This document shows, in pieces, positions 24,479-33,038 of a stretch of 64,000 nt of DNA (position 1 is the stretch's first letter; each line of letters opens with the position of its first letter). A program made the position numbers and the translations under genes. Source of the stretch: an uncultured Bacteroidia bacterium (GTDB lineage Bacteria; Bacteroidota; Bacteroidia; Bacteroidales; F082); contig CADCML010000005.1 of the NCBI GenBank assembly GCA_902802535.1, positions 34,610 through 98,609 on the forward strand, read 5' to 3'. The notes below the pieces were generated by a model. It did no database searches, was not told the DNA's origin, and was given only the letters and a program-made list of their open reading frames with translations.

Positions 24479-24847
24479 ATGAAAAATCTGCTTTATCTTT
24501 TGTTCGGAATGTTTCTGATGCTGGGCCTCAACTCATGCGGCGAAATTCCCTCGATGAATCCAGATGATTTTGATGTCAATTTGATGTACGGTCGCTGGCA
24601 GGAAGGCACTGTCTTTGAGCGATATGACGATACGGGTTTGGGCGCCACTTGGGATGTAGGTGAAGACGTTGAGGAAGAAGAAGCCCAACTTTTTAAATGG
24701 TCGTTGGATGGCTCAACGCTTATCCATGAGCATATAGGGACTTTCGTTACCGTCCCCAAGGTTTACACCGTTACCACGTTGAATTCCAGTCAATTGACCT
24801 ATCACGATGATTATGGGAATACACATTATTTCTCGAAAGTGGACTAA
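24479..24847 (+). CDS. small lipoprotein, lipocalin-like
   Basis: 122 residues from ATG 24479, chosen because it starts the SPII signal directly (MKNLLYLLFGMFLMLGLNSC); ATG 24455 would add eight residues. The mature part has MYGRWQEGTVFERY near the start and a beta-rich body ending THYFSKVD, like other short lipocalin-like lipoproteins of the order. Acidic (EDVEEEEA). Followed after 42 nt by the AsmA-like gene, probably in the same transcript. Function unknown. Confidence 0.65.
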   Translation: MKNLLYLLFGMFLMLGLNSCGEIPSMNPDDFDVNLMYGRWQEGTVFERYDDTGLGATWDVGEDVEEEEAQLFKWSLDGSTLIHEHIGTFVTVPKVYTVTTLNSSQLTYHDDYGNTHYFSKVD

Positions 24848-24889
24848 TTGTGTCAAGGGAAAGCCTCTAAAAACCAAACTTAGCTTCAA

Positions 24890-27800
24890 ATGAAAAAGGC
24901 ACTGAAAATCATAGGAATAACATTGGCTTCCCTTGTGGGATTGGTGATTGTGGTGGCTGTCGTGGCCGCGACAATGGTCACTTCGTCGGGGCGGCTGACC
25001 AAGATGGTGAATAAATACGCGCCTGAATTTATTACCTGCGACATGCAGTTGGGTAAGGCGGATTTGACCTTGTTCAAGACCTTCCCTGAAGTGGGCCTTG
25101 AGATTGAAAACGTGGCTCTCATCAACCCGATGGCGGGCTCGCCGTCCGACACCTTGGCCAACATCGACAACCTGATTGTGGTGTTGGATGCCAAGAAACT
25201 GCTGAAAGAGAAGGAGATCATCGTCAGGAAGTGCATCCTTGAAGACGCATTCGTCAACCTTTATACCGATTCGCTCGGTCGGAGCAATCTCGATGTCTTC
25301 AACAAAAAAGAGGATAACGACACCACAAGTAAATTTGAATATCTCGTTGATATTGGAGAGGTAAAACTGAAAAACTCGACTTTGTTTTATACCGACGACC
25401 GCCATCAGATGAACATGCAGTCCCATGGTCTTAATCTTGATTTGGAAGGGAGTATGGCGAATGACACTATTGATGCCGAGCTCAACCTTAAGGCTTCGTC
25501 CCTGTCGTTCTGCATGAACGACATCGCTTTGGCTATCAATAATTTGGACTTCAATTTTGATGGTAGTTTGGAGCAAAATGAAGTCTTGGACTGTCTTTTT
25601 GATGTGTACACGCCTGACATTTGCCTGGCATTCAAGGAAAACTATTTAGAGCATGACACCTTGGATTTGGGTGCCTATCTGAATTTGGACTTGATCCGTA
25701 AGGAGGCCCGCTTTGACGATTGGGAGATTGGTTTGAACCAAAATGAAATCACGGTAAGAGGCAAGGCGAAGATGGATGAGAACAAGGATATTAACATGGA
25801 CATTAATCTGTTTACCAACACTTTAATCGTTGAAGATGTGCTGACCTATCTGCCTGAAAAACTGCAAAAAAAAATCAACAGCATCGAATATTCAGGCAAA
25901 GTGCGCATCAAAGACGCGATAGTGAAAGGCACTTACAACGACAGCCTCATGCCCAGAATTTTGGCGAAAGTCCAGACCGAAAACGCCACAGTGAATGTGC
26001 GGAAATTGCCTTATCCTTTCAAGGAGGTCAATTTGGATGCCGACCTGGATTTGGACCTTAATTCCGATGCCAACAGCGTGACCGTCAACAGTCTGAATGC
26101 CAAATTTAACCGCAGCAAATTGACGGTTCATGGAGTGGTTGACGACATCTTGGGCAACATCGGTTTGAAGTTCAAGGTGAAAGGCGATGTGCCGATGGCG
26201 GACATGAAAGGCTTTTTGCCTAAGACGATGAAACTGAACGGGCGCACCAACCTCAATATGACGACCAACTTCACTGTCAAGCAGCTGATGAAGTCGCTTG
26301 ACGATTACAACTTGAGCCGTCTTTCGGCGAAGGCAGACTTGAAAATCAATGACTTCGTTTTCGATATGGATACCATCCACGTGGTTTCGCCATTGTTGAA
26401 CGTCAGTTTGAACTTGCCCAACTTATCGAAGGAAAAAGGAGGAAAAAGGGACTTTGTTTCGATAGCTTCTCAAATGCTTCAGGCACAAGTGGGTAAGGGT
26501 ATTAATGTGGATGTGAAAAATCCTGACATCCAACTTTTTGCAGACAATTTCAAAGGTGGCATGGAAAAGATGCTGATGGATGCCTTGCTGAATTTCAGTC
26601 GCTTGGATTTGTGTTACGACGACATTACGGCGAAAATCGAAACGTCAACCGTTTCTTTTGCAACCATGCCCGAAAAAAACGCGAAAGGCTTGAAAGCCCG
26701 CATCGCTTTGGAAGGCAAGGAGATTGACACAAAAGTGGGCAAAGCTTATGCTTTGAATTCCAATATGTTGAAAGTCAACGCTTCGTTGGATCAAAACAAA
26801 GACAAGGCCGATTTCTTGAACCGATGGAATCCGATGGCCGATTTCTTGCTGGGTGACGCCGTGGTGAAGGTTGACGGACTGGGCGAGGATATCCGTATTA
26901 GTAGCATCGACTTTTTGTTCGATTCTGGCACATTGGATTTCAAGAAGAGCACTATCGGCATTGGCCAGTCTGATTTGAGCTTGGAAGGTAGCGTGGTCGG
27001 CATCAAAGAATGGATGGAAGACCATAAAAACCTGATGAAAGGCGAGCTACAGTTGTCTTCTGATGTGTTGAATATCAATGAGATAATGAGTTTGACAAAT
27101 GGTTTGGGCCGTACTGATGAAGAGACTAAAAATAACGAAAAAGACAAAGAAGACAAACCTTTCATGGTGCCGGAAGGTGTTGATTTTACGTTTGGCATCA
27201 AGACGAAGAAGTCGTTGTATGACAATTTCGACCTGAACAATCTCAGTGGTGGCCTTACCATTAAGGACGGCACCTTGATATTGCAGGAGGTCGGTTTTAC
27301 CAACAAGGCCGCCGAGATGCAACTAACGGCAATGTACCAATCGCCACGCAAGAACAACTTGTTGTTGGCCATGGATTTCCACCTGCTTAATGTGCAGATT
27401 TATGACTTGCTGCACATGATTCCTTACATCGACACCTTAGTGCCTATGTTGAAGACCTTCGACGGACAGGCGGAGTTCCATATTGGAGCGGAAACCAATC
27501 TGAGGTCGAATTATGAGCCTAAGATTTCCACTTTGCGTGCTGCCGCCGACATCGAGGGAAAGAATTTGATTGTCAAGGACAGATTTGCCTTCACCAACAT
27601 CACCGACATGCTGAAAGTCAGTACCGATGGCGAATATAAGGTAGACAGTCTCGATGTACAATTGACCGCCTTTAAGGACGAGATTGACCTTTGGCCTTCA
27701 CAGATAGCTATTGGGAAGTATAAAGTGACGGTGGACGGCCGCATGACCTTGGACAAGAATGGTGAATACCATCTTTCGGTGACCGAAACACCTATCTTCC

Positions 27801-27973
27801 TCCCGAACCGCATGGGTTTGAAGCTTTCGGGACCCATTAATGACTTGGATTACGAGTTGGAATCCCCCAAGTTCCCGACGTTATACAAGCCCAACAAGCG
27901 CAACGACACAGAGCAGATGTATTACGAGCTGAAAAGGAAAATTGCAGACCGGTTGAAGGAGAATGTAAAATAA
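24890..27973 (+). CDS. AsmA-family envelope protein
   Basis: 1027 residues. The N-terminal membrane anchor is IIGITLASLVGLVIVVAVVA, followed at once by the AsmA N-terminal motif (LTKMVNKYAPEFITCDMQLG, LFKTFPEVGLEIENVALINP). The long middle is beta-rich with repeated KV/LDADLDLDL strands, and the AsmA_2-like C-terminal region runs from about 820 (LNNLSGGLTIKDGTLIL) to YELESPKFPTLYKP. AsmA-like proteins (TamB, YhdP, YdbH relatives) form hydrophobic grooves that carry phospholipid from inner to outer membrane; the role here is inferred from that. It ends near a large imperfect inverted repeat. Confidence 0.85.
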   Translation: MKKALKIIGITLASLVGLVIVVAVVAATMVTSSGRLTKMVNKYAPEFITCDMQLGKADLTLFKTFPEVGLEIENVALINPMAGSPSDTLANIDNLIVVLDAKKLLKEKEIIVRKCILEDAFVNLYTDSLGRSNLDVFNKKEDNDTTSKFEYLVDIGEVKLKNSTLFYTDDRHQMNMQSHGLNLDLEGSMANDTIDAELNLKASSLSFCMNDIALAINNLDFNFDGSLEQNEVLDCLFDVYTPDICLAFKENYLEHDTLDLGAYLNLDLIRKEARFDDWEIGLNQNEITVRGKAKMDENKDINMDINLFTNTLIVEDVLTYLPEKLQKKINSIEYSGKVRIKDAIVKGTYNDSLMPRILAKVQTENATVNVRKLPYPFKEVNLDADLDLDLNSDANSVTVNSLNAKFNRSKLTVHGVVDDILGNIGLKFKVKGDVPMADMKGFLPKTMKLNGRTNLNMTTNFTVKQLMKSLDDYNLSRLSAKADLKINDFVFDMDTIHVVSPLLNVSLNLPNLSKEKGGKRDFVSIASQMLQAQVGKGINVDVKNPDIQLFADNFKGGMEKMLMDALLNFSRLDLCYDDITAKIETSTVSFATMPEKNAKGLKARIALEGKEIDTKVGKAYALNSNMLKVNASLDQNKDKADFLNRWNPMADFLLGDAVVKVDGLGEDIRISSIDFLFDSGTLDFKKSTIGIGQSDLSLEGSVVGIKEWMEDHKNLMKGELQLSSDVLNINEIMSLTNGLGRTDEETKNNEKDKEDKPFMVPEGVDFTFGIKTKKSLYDNFDLNNLSGGLTIKDGTLILQEVGFTNKAAEMQLTAMYQSPRKNNLLLAMDFHLLNVQIYDLLHMIPYIDTLVPMLKTFDGQAEFHIGAETNLRSNYEPKISTLRAAADIEGKNLIVKDRFAFTNITDMLKVSTDGEYKVDSLDVQLTAFKDEIDLWPSQIAIGKYKVTVDGRMTLDKNGEYHLSVTETPIFLPNRMGLKLSGPINDLDYELESPKFPTLYKPNKRNDTEQMYYELKRKIADRLKENVK

Positions 27974-27981
27974 GGGCCTAA

Positions 27982-28075
27982 GGCCTATGACTATGGCTAA
28001 TGGCTTGCTTATACAGAAATGGAGGTTCAACTTTTAGTTAAGCAAGCCATAGGCCATAAGCCATAGTCAAAGGCC
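27982..28075. repeat. large imperfect inverted repeat (GGCCTATGACTATGGC type)
   Basis: The left arm 27982-28011 and the right arm 28039-28075 pair through GGCC.., GACTATGGCT, ATGGC and TTGCTTA, with a short extra segment in the right arm. The right arm supplies the last two codons (Gly-Leu) and the stop of the convergent TPR gene. It could end both transcripts, or be a small non-autonomous repeat element. Confidence 0.6.
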
Positions 28076-29416
28076 ATTAATAATCTCCTCGAAACTCCGC
28101 TCGTCCTCCAAGCCGTTCATCTTCTCCTGCTTGATGCGCGACTTGCGGCGGGCGTAGCTGTTGGTTTGCAGGTTCATCAGTATCGAAATCACTTGGTTGC
28201 TGAAGCCCTGCTTGGTGAGGCAGCAGATTTGCAGGTCGCTCTTGGTCAAGGTGGGGTACTTCTCCAGAAGCCGTCGGGTGAAGTCGCTGTACACCTTGTC
28301 GATGAGCGTCACGAAGTCGTCCCACTCGCCGTCCTTGAGGTCGAAATCCAAGGTGGAGGCGGTGATTTGCTCGGTGAGGGCGAGGGCGGTCACATACACC
28401 TTGTTTTTCTTCAGCTCTATCTCTAACTCATTCTTCCTTTCCTCGGCTTTCAGCTTGGCGCTCAGGGTTTTTTGCCGCAGCAACAACATGGTGATGGCCA
28501 ATGCGATGATCAACAAGCCAAGGAGGAGGTAAAGCCTCATACTTTTCAGCTTTTGCTCGGCTTGCAGGGTGCCTTTCTGCATCTGGAGGTCGTATTCTGC
28601 CTTGATGCGCTGCACCTGCTCGCTGCGATGCTCCTGGTCGGCCAGCATCATGTTCTCGTTGAAAAGCTCATGACATTCAAGGGCTTGCTGGTAGTCGCCT
28701 TCGAACTGATGGAGGTAGTACAGGGTTTGGTAGGCCGACATTCGGGTGCCCGCCTTGGGGCTTTGGGTGGCCTCGACGAGGTGAGGCAGGGCGAGGCTGT
28801 CTTCCTCCAAGTAATAGTAGGCCACGCCCAAGGTCAGGTGGCAGATGTCGGGTGAGGCACCGCCCGCCAAGGCTTGGCCGACGCGCTCAATGATGCCGTC
28901 GTAGTCCTCGATGACCATAAGCACGTCGCGGCTCGACTCCACGAGGATGTCGTTTTCCATCGTCTTGTCGTTCAGTGTTTTGGCGAGGGCTAAGGCTTCG
29001 TCGTAGAAAGCGTTGGCATCGTCGATGTTGCCCAACGAGGCCGCCGTGCGACCGCAATTGCGCAGGACCGTCATTAATAAGGTGTCGTTGTTGAGCACGC
29101 GGAACAGGTTGGCGGCGTCTTCGTGGAGCGGCAGGGCTTCCTCGAAGAGGCCGTGTTTCCAATACACCGCGCCAAGTTCGTCCTCGATGCGGCCTTTCAG
29201 TCGCTGCACCTCAGGTTTGTCCAAGTCGCAGCGGTTGATGGCGAGCAGGGCTTGGCTGAAGCTCTCGGCTGCCGTTTCCGAATGCTTCTCGGCGCGTTGT
29301 TCGAGGCCTTGCTGCAAGCCCGTCTCGGCCTCTTTGAGCCAGCGTGCCTTGTGTTGGCAGGCCGTGAAGCCCGCCAACAGCAGGCATGTTGTCAGTATGA
29401 TGTGTTGTTTGTTCAT
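28067..29416 (-). CDS. membrane TPR protein with C-terminal HTH, putative one-component regulator
   Basis: 449 residues. A lipoprotein-like signal (LLLAGFTACQHKA), TPR-type helical repeats (about 40-270; KHGLFEEALPLHEDAANLF, ASLGNIDDANAFYDEALALA), one TM segment (about 292-312), a charged coiled coil (KAEERKNELEIELKK) and a C-terminal helix-turn-helix like that of LuxR/GerE proteins (LTKSDLQICCLTKQGFSNQV, then NSYARRKSRIKQ). Periplasmic TPRs with a cytoplasmic HTH suggest a transmembrane one-component regulator, a known architecture in Bacteroidota. The start overlaps the stop of the upstream T9SS cargo gene by 4 nt. The last two codons lie in a repeat. Confidence 0.75.
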   Translation of the reverse strand: MNKQHIILTTCLLLAGFTACQHKARWLKEAETGLQQGLEQRAEKHSETAAESFSQALLAINRCDLDKPEVQRLKGRIEDELGAVYWKHGLFEEALPLHEDAANLFRVLNNDTLLMTVLRNCGRTAASLGNIDDANAFYDEALALAKTLNDKTMENDILVESSRDVLMVIEDYDGIIERVGQALAGGASPDICHLTLGVAYYYLEEDSLALPHLVEATQSPKAGTRMSAYQTLYYLHQFEGDYQQALECHELFNENMMLADQEHRSEQVQRIKAEYDLQMQKGTLQAEQKLKSMRLYLLLGLLIIALAITMLLLRQKTLSAKLKAEERKNELEIELKKNKVYVTALALTEQITASTLDFDLKDGEWDDFVTLIDKVYSDFTRRLLEKYPTLTKSDLQICCLTKQGFSNQVISILMNLQTNSYARRKSRIKQEKMNGLEDERSFEEIINGL

Positions 29417-31620
29417 TTTACCACAAATTTCCGTGTCCCGTCGCCCACGTTGATGAAATACATTCCCGCAGGCAAACGTGAAATGTCAATCTGCTGTTTT
29501 TCAGCGTTGATGAGGCCTGAAAGGACGGTCTGTCCCATCAGGTTGGTGATGCGGTATTCTGTTTCCACTGGTAGAGATGCACGGCCGTGCGTCTCAACGA
29601 ATAAGACGCCGTTGGCGGGATTAGGATAAACCATAAAGGCCCCTGGGCCTGTCGAAGGGCCGTTTTCTTCAAGACCATGCAATCCGTCATAAATGGCATC
29701 GCAGTCCTCGTCACCGTTATGATAGACCAAGACACCCTCCACCCAATAGCAGCGCAAGCCATCAACAGTGAAATCGCCGTTTCGGTTCATCAGTTTTTCG
29801 GGGAAGAAACTGGTGAGATGGCCGAAGTTTACCACAATATCGCCGTTGAACACATTTCCTACATCACTGATGTGCAGCTGTTTGAAGGATTCGCCGTCGT
29901 ATTCGAAGACATCCACGGCATCCACATGCACGGTGATACTCTCCGTCCCGACCTTGATTTCCCATTCGTCGCCCACGTTGGCGGCAAAGTCGTAGAGCAC
30001 GGTGAATTCCTCCAAGTCCTTGTTCCACCAATACACCTTGCCGTTTTCCTCATAGATGTATTCGCGCGTTGTTTCGGTAATCAAGTCCTTGTCGTACTGG
30101 GTGTTGCTGCGGATGATGATTTTCGGGCGTTTGCCTTCCCGGTCGAACAGCGTGTCGCCCACGCATTCGAGGTGCTGGTAGGTGATGCTGCTGTCATCAT
30201 TGAGGATTTCATAGTACCATTCGGCACATTCCATTTCAAAACCATCATAATCATAAATGTCTGTGACATGTAAAGCCCATATATTACTGCCTGAATTGGG
30301 CAGAAGCAGGTTGTTGCTGCAGTTGACCAAGCCCGAAGAAACCCCGTTGAACCAGGTATTAATGCCCACAATGGCATACTCCCCGTCGCCTACAGCAACC
30401 ACGTCCCGTATCTCTTCCCAAAGCCCCAATTGGCTGCCGATGCAGTATTCCCACAGAAGATGGCCTTCAGCATCCACATGAAACATCCAAATGTTGCCTT
30501 CATCGCTACCGATCACGCCCAAATTGGCAAAGCTCTCCACATCGCCATCCATTGATTTGGAGTTAGTGAACGCCGTGAAGCCGTTGTCTATGCTGTTGTG
30601 CAACACCTTCACCATCTTATCATTGCATGACCCACCGAATTCCTTGTCCCAAATCACATTGCCTTCGATGTCGCACTTCATCAGATAGCAGTCGTAAGTG
30701 TAGATGCCATCGCCGCAGTTTCCGTTAGGCTCTACCGTGTAGCGTTGACTGCCAGCCAACAGATACCCGTCCTCCATTTCGACGATACTGACCACTGAAG
30801 TCCTTTCGAAACAAAGATTCCATTGGATTTGCCCAAGTTCGTCAATCTTGACAAGAACCCCTTTGTTTTCGGGTTGGCCGCAGCCAATGTTGCCGTTGCC
30901 GGTTTGGTCAGAGTTTATCCACAATAGTGAACCGCCGTCTGCCGCCTCTTGAAGGCAGGTGACAATATCGTTGCCTCCTGTTCCCAGTGTGGTTTGCCAC
31001 ACGATGTTTCCTTCGGAGTCAAGTTTCACCACCCAACAGTCGTAACTGCCGAAGTGTTGGCTCACGTCACCGCTTGCCTCGTCAATGGTTGTTGCGACGA
31101 TGATGCCTCCGTCTGGGGTAGACGAGCCAAAGACATTGTTTGCACAATTATATAAGCCATGTGCTGTACCCAAGTATTTGGTCCATAGAATATTGCCGAG
31201 TTCGTCGGTTTGTATGACTCTTAAGTTGTAGTTATAGTAATAGTCAAGTCCTAACCCAGCGATGTAATATGTATCGTCGCCAGCTTTGCATAGTTTTTGG
31301 TACAGGCCGGCGCTAAAGCAATTCTGCCAATCTAGAGATTGTCCATCGTCAATTCCAACCAACCAACTGGCGACATATTGTGAGAAACCAGAATTACATT
31401 CGTACATACCGGAAGATGAATACCAATCAACCTGTCCCAAGATGGTAAAACCCGAATTGGATGGGAGTATGCTGAAGCCATAATCTGGTTCCAGACTTCC
31501 GTAGCATTGTTGCCAGTCGATGCGGACTTGTGCGTTGATTAGCATTGGCATGGCTATAGCAATCCATATTGCTGCCATTTTGTGAAGTTGTTGCGTGATT
31601 CTTTTGTGATGGTTTTTCAT
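29413..31620 (-). CDS. secreted repeat protein with T9SS sorting domain
   Basis: 735 residues. The signal peptide ends PMLINAQ. The first ~450 residues contain propeller-like strands (GSLEPDYGFSILPSNSGFTI, LDSEGNIVWQTTLGTGGND, CDIEGNVIWDKEFGGSCND) of the type seen in Bacteroidales surface proteins; a second domain follows (GKVYWWNKDLEEFTVLYDF). The T9SS type A tail is VYPNPANGVLF ... RLPAGMYFINV..KFVVK. The tail carries VETHGRASL, encoded by a copy of the 28-bp palindrome at 29571-29598. Its stop overlaps the start of the TPR regulator gene, so both come from one transcript with a promoter at 31700. Ligand unknown. Confidence 0.75.
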   Translation of the reverse strand: MKNHHKRITQQLHKMAAIWIAIAMPMLINAQVRIDWQQCYGSLEPDYGFSILPSNSGFTILGQVDWYSSSGMYECNSGFSQYVASWLVGIDDGQSLDWQNCFSAGLYQKLCKAGDDTYYIAGLGLDYYYNYNLRVIQTDELGNILWTKYLGTAHGLYNCANNVFGSSTPDGGIIVATTIDEASGDVSQHFGSYDCWVVKLDSEGNIVWQTTLGTGGNDIVTCLQEAADGGSLLWINSDQTGNGNIGCGQPENKGVLVKIDELGQIQWNLCFERTSVVSIVEMEDGYLLAGSQRYTVEPNGNCGDGIYTYDCYLMKCDIEGNVIWDKEFGGSCNDKMVKVLHNSIDNGFTAFTNSKSMDGDVESFANLGVIGSDEGNIWMFHVDAEGHLLWEYCIGSQLGLWEEIRDVVAVGDGEYAIVGINTWFNGVSSGLVNCSNNLLLPNSGSNIWALHVTDIYDYDGFEMECAEWYYEILNDDSSITYQHLECVGDTLFDREGKRPKIIIRSNTQYDKDLITETTREYIYEENGKVYWWNKDLEEFTVLYDFAANVGDEWEIKVGTESITVHVDAVDVFEYDGESFKQLHISDVGNVFNGDIVVNFGHLTSFFPEKLMNRNGDFTVDGLRCYWVEGVLVYHNGDEDCDAIYDGLHGLEENGPSTGPGAFMVYPNPANGVLFVETHGRASLPVETEYRITNLMGQTVLSGLINAEKQQIDISRLPAGMYFINVGDGTRKFVVK
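29571..29598. repeat. 28-bp palindromic element inside a coding sequence (T9SS tail)
   Basis: 26 of 28 positions match the copies at 57110 and 57380. It is read on the minus strand as VETHGRASL, in the same phase as those copies. Confidence 0.85.
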
Positions 31621-31699
31621 GACGTTGATTTTTATTGTTTATACTTTTGTTATTATCGTCCGTTGTTTTTGCAAAGCGCGTTCCTTTAGCTTAGCAAGG

Positions 31700-31707
31700 C
31701 AAAAATA
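31700..31707 (-). promoter_or_regulatory. -7 box of the T9SS cargo / TPR regulator operon
   Basis: Minus-strand TATTTTTG, 79 nt upstream of ATG 31620. Confidence 0.5.
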
Positions 31708-31861
31708 GAGCATTTCCCCAAACGAAAAAACGTTTGTCAAGGCCCTTGGAGGGCTTGTCTATCATTAATTGAAAGCGGAAAAATGTAAATAATTGGATTT
31801 GAATTGGTTGCAAAACGCTAATCCAGCCGTTGTCTATGGGGTTGTCTATGCCTTTGCATTT

Positions 31862-31889
31862 GTAGAGACGTGCCATGGCGTGTCTTTAC
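31862..31889. repeat. 28-bp palindromic element, decayed intergenic copy
   Basis: Starts GTAGAGACGTGCCA; the right half differs from the perfect complement at three positions, all transitions, as expected of an old copy. The core TGCCATGGC differs from those of the other copies. Confidence 0.7.
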
Positions 31890-31977
31890 ACAAAGAAAAC
31901 CCACGTTCGATGGTTTTCAAAGGAGCCTTTGTCAGCCTTTTTTTGCGACAAAACGTGAAAAATAGCTTTCTTTGATG

Positions 31978-31985
31978 TATCTTTG
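31978..31985 (+). promoter_or_regulatory. -7 box of the M28 lipoprotein gene
   Basis: TATCTTTG, 21 nt before ATG 32007. It shows that the earlier in-frame start at 31983 is not used. Confidence 0.6.
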
Positions 31986-32006
31986 CCCCCTCAAAGCACA
32001 TCGAAA

Positions 32007-33017
32007 ATGAAAAAAACCGTTTTTGTTACGTTACTATCTGTCTTGCTTTTGGCTTCATGTGGCGAGAAACAACCTCAAACCCCAACCGCTGGTGGCCAAA
32101 AATCGAAGAAAACCGTGGTCGTGCCACCGTTCAATGCCGATTCGGCCTATCATTTTGTGGCCATGCAGACCCAGTTTGGGCCACGTGTGCCCGAAACGGA
32201 AGCTCATGCCGCTTGCGCCGAATGGCTCACCGCAAAACTTAGTGAGTCGGCCGATACTGTCATCGTGCAGAATTTCCGCACGCGGCTTTATGATGGAAGG
32301 GGCATCGACGGAAAGAACCTCATCGGCTCATTCAACCCCGAGGCCAAGAAGCGCATCGTGCTTTGTGCCCACTGGGACTCGCGCCCTTTCGCCGACCATG
32401 ACCCCGACGAGGCCAATACCCACAAGCCCATCGACGGTGCCAACGATGGTGCCAGCGGTGTAGGCGTACTTCTGGAATGTGCCCGACAGTTCAAAGCCCA
32501 GCCTTTGCCAGAGCACTTAGGCGTCGACATCATCTTCTTCGACCTCGAGGACTACGGCCCGCATCAAGATGAAGCGGAGGGTAGTTACGAGGAGCGCGTC
32601 AACTATTGGGCTTTGGGCTCGCAATATTGGTCGAAACACACGCATGTGTATGGCTACAAGGCTTATTTCGGCATCCTTTTGGACATGGTGGGTGGCCCCA
32701 ACCCCAATTTCCCCAAAGAATACTACTCGCAAGGCTATGCGGCTTGGGTGAGCAACAAGGTGTGGCGTTGCGCCTTCGACCTTGGCTATCGGCCCTATTT
32801 CAGCAGCGAACTCGGCACGATGATTAGCGACGACCACATCCCGATGAACCAAATCGCCGGCATCCCGACCATTGACATCATCGACCTGCAACCCCACAGC
32901 AGCAATGGTTGCTTCCCCGATGTGTGGCACACCTTGAATGACAATCTCGAGCACATCGACAAAACGACTTTGGGCATGGTGGGTCACGTGCTGCTCAAAG
33001 TCGTTTATGAAGAATAA
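32007..33017 (+). CDS. M28-family lipoprotein, glutaminyl-peptide cyclotransferase-like
   Basis: 336 residues. The SPII signal is TLLSVLLLASCGEK. The alpha/beta zinc-hydrolase fold shows CAHWDSRPFADHD, the first zinc ligand in GANDGASGVGVLLE, the Glu ligand in IIFFDLEDYG and the His ligand in CFPDVWHTLNDN. The single-zinc DxxE..H arrangement with FDLEDYG, and the lack of a second metal bridge, fit animal-type glutaminyl cyclases found in Bacteroidales such as Porphyromonas, which form N-terminal pyroglutamate on exported proteins. Many mature exported proteins of this order start with Gln after signal cleavage (seen here as ..QA|Q), which suits such a role. Aminopeptidase activity is the alternative. 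Confidence 0.8.
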   Translation: MKKTVFVTLLSVLLLASCGEKQPQTPTAGGQKSKKTVVVPPFNADSAYHFVAMQTQFGPRVPETEAHAACAEWLTAKLSESADTVIVQNFRTRLYDGRGIDGKNLIGSFNPEAKKRIVLCAHWDSRPFADHDPDEANTHKPIDGANDGASGVGVLLECARQFKAQPLPEHLGVDIIFFDLEDYGPHQDEAEGSYEERVNYWALGSQYWSKHTHVYGYKAYFGILLDMVGGPNPNFPKEYYSQGYAAWVSNKVWRCAFDLGYRPYFSSELGTMISDDHIPMNQIAGIPTIDIIDLQPHSSNGCFPDVWHTLNDNLEHIDKTTLGMVGHVLLKVVYEE

Positions 33018-33038
33018 TCAAAGAATCCCTGACGGATT

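Larger units (their letters stand above)
31621..32006. other. gene-free stretch between divergent genes
   Basis: 386 nt without a credible gene. It holds the leftward promoter (31700-31707), a decayed copy of the 28-bp palindrome (31862-31889) and the rightward promoter (31978-31985). An orphan TACTTTTG occurs at 31642-31649 on the plus strand. Nothing else is recognised. Confidence 0.6.

Noticed and set aside
31642-31649. Plus-strand TACTTTTG as a promoter
   Set aside because: No gene follows within 350 nt; single -7 matches occur by chance in AT-rich DNA.
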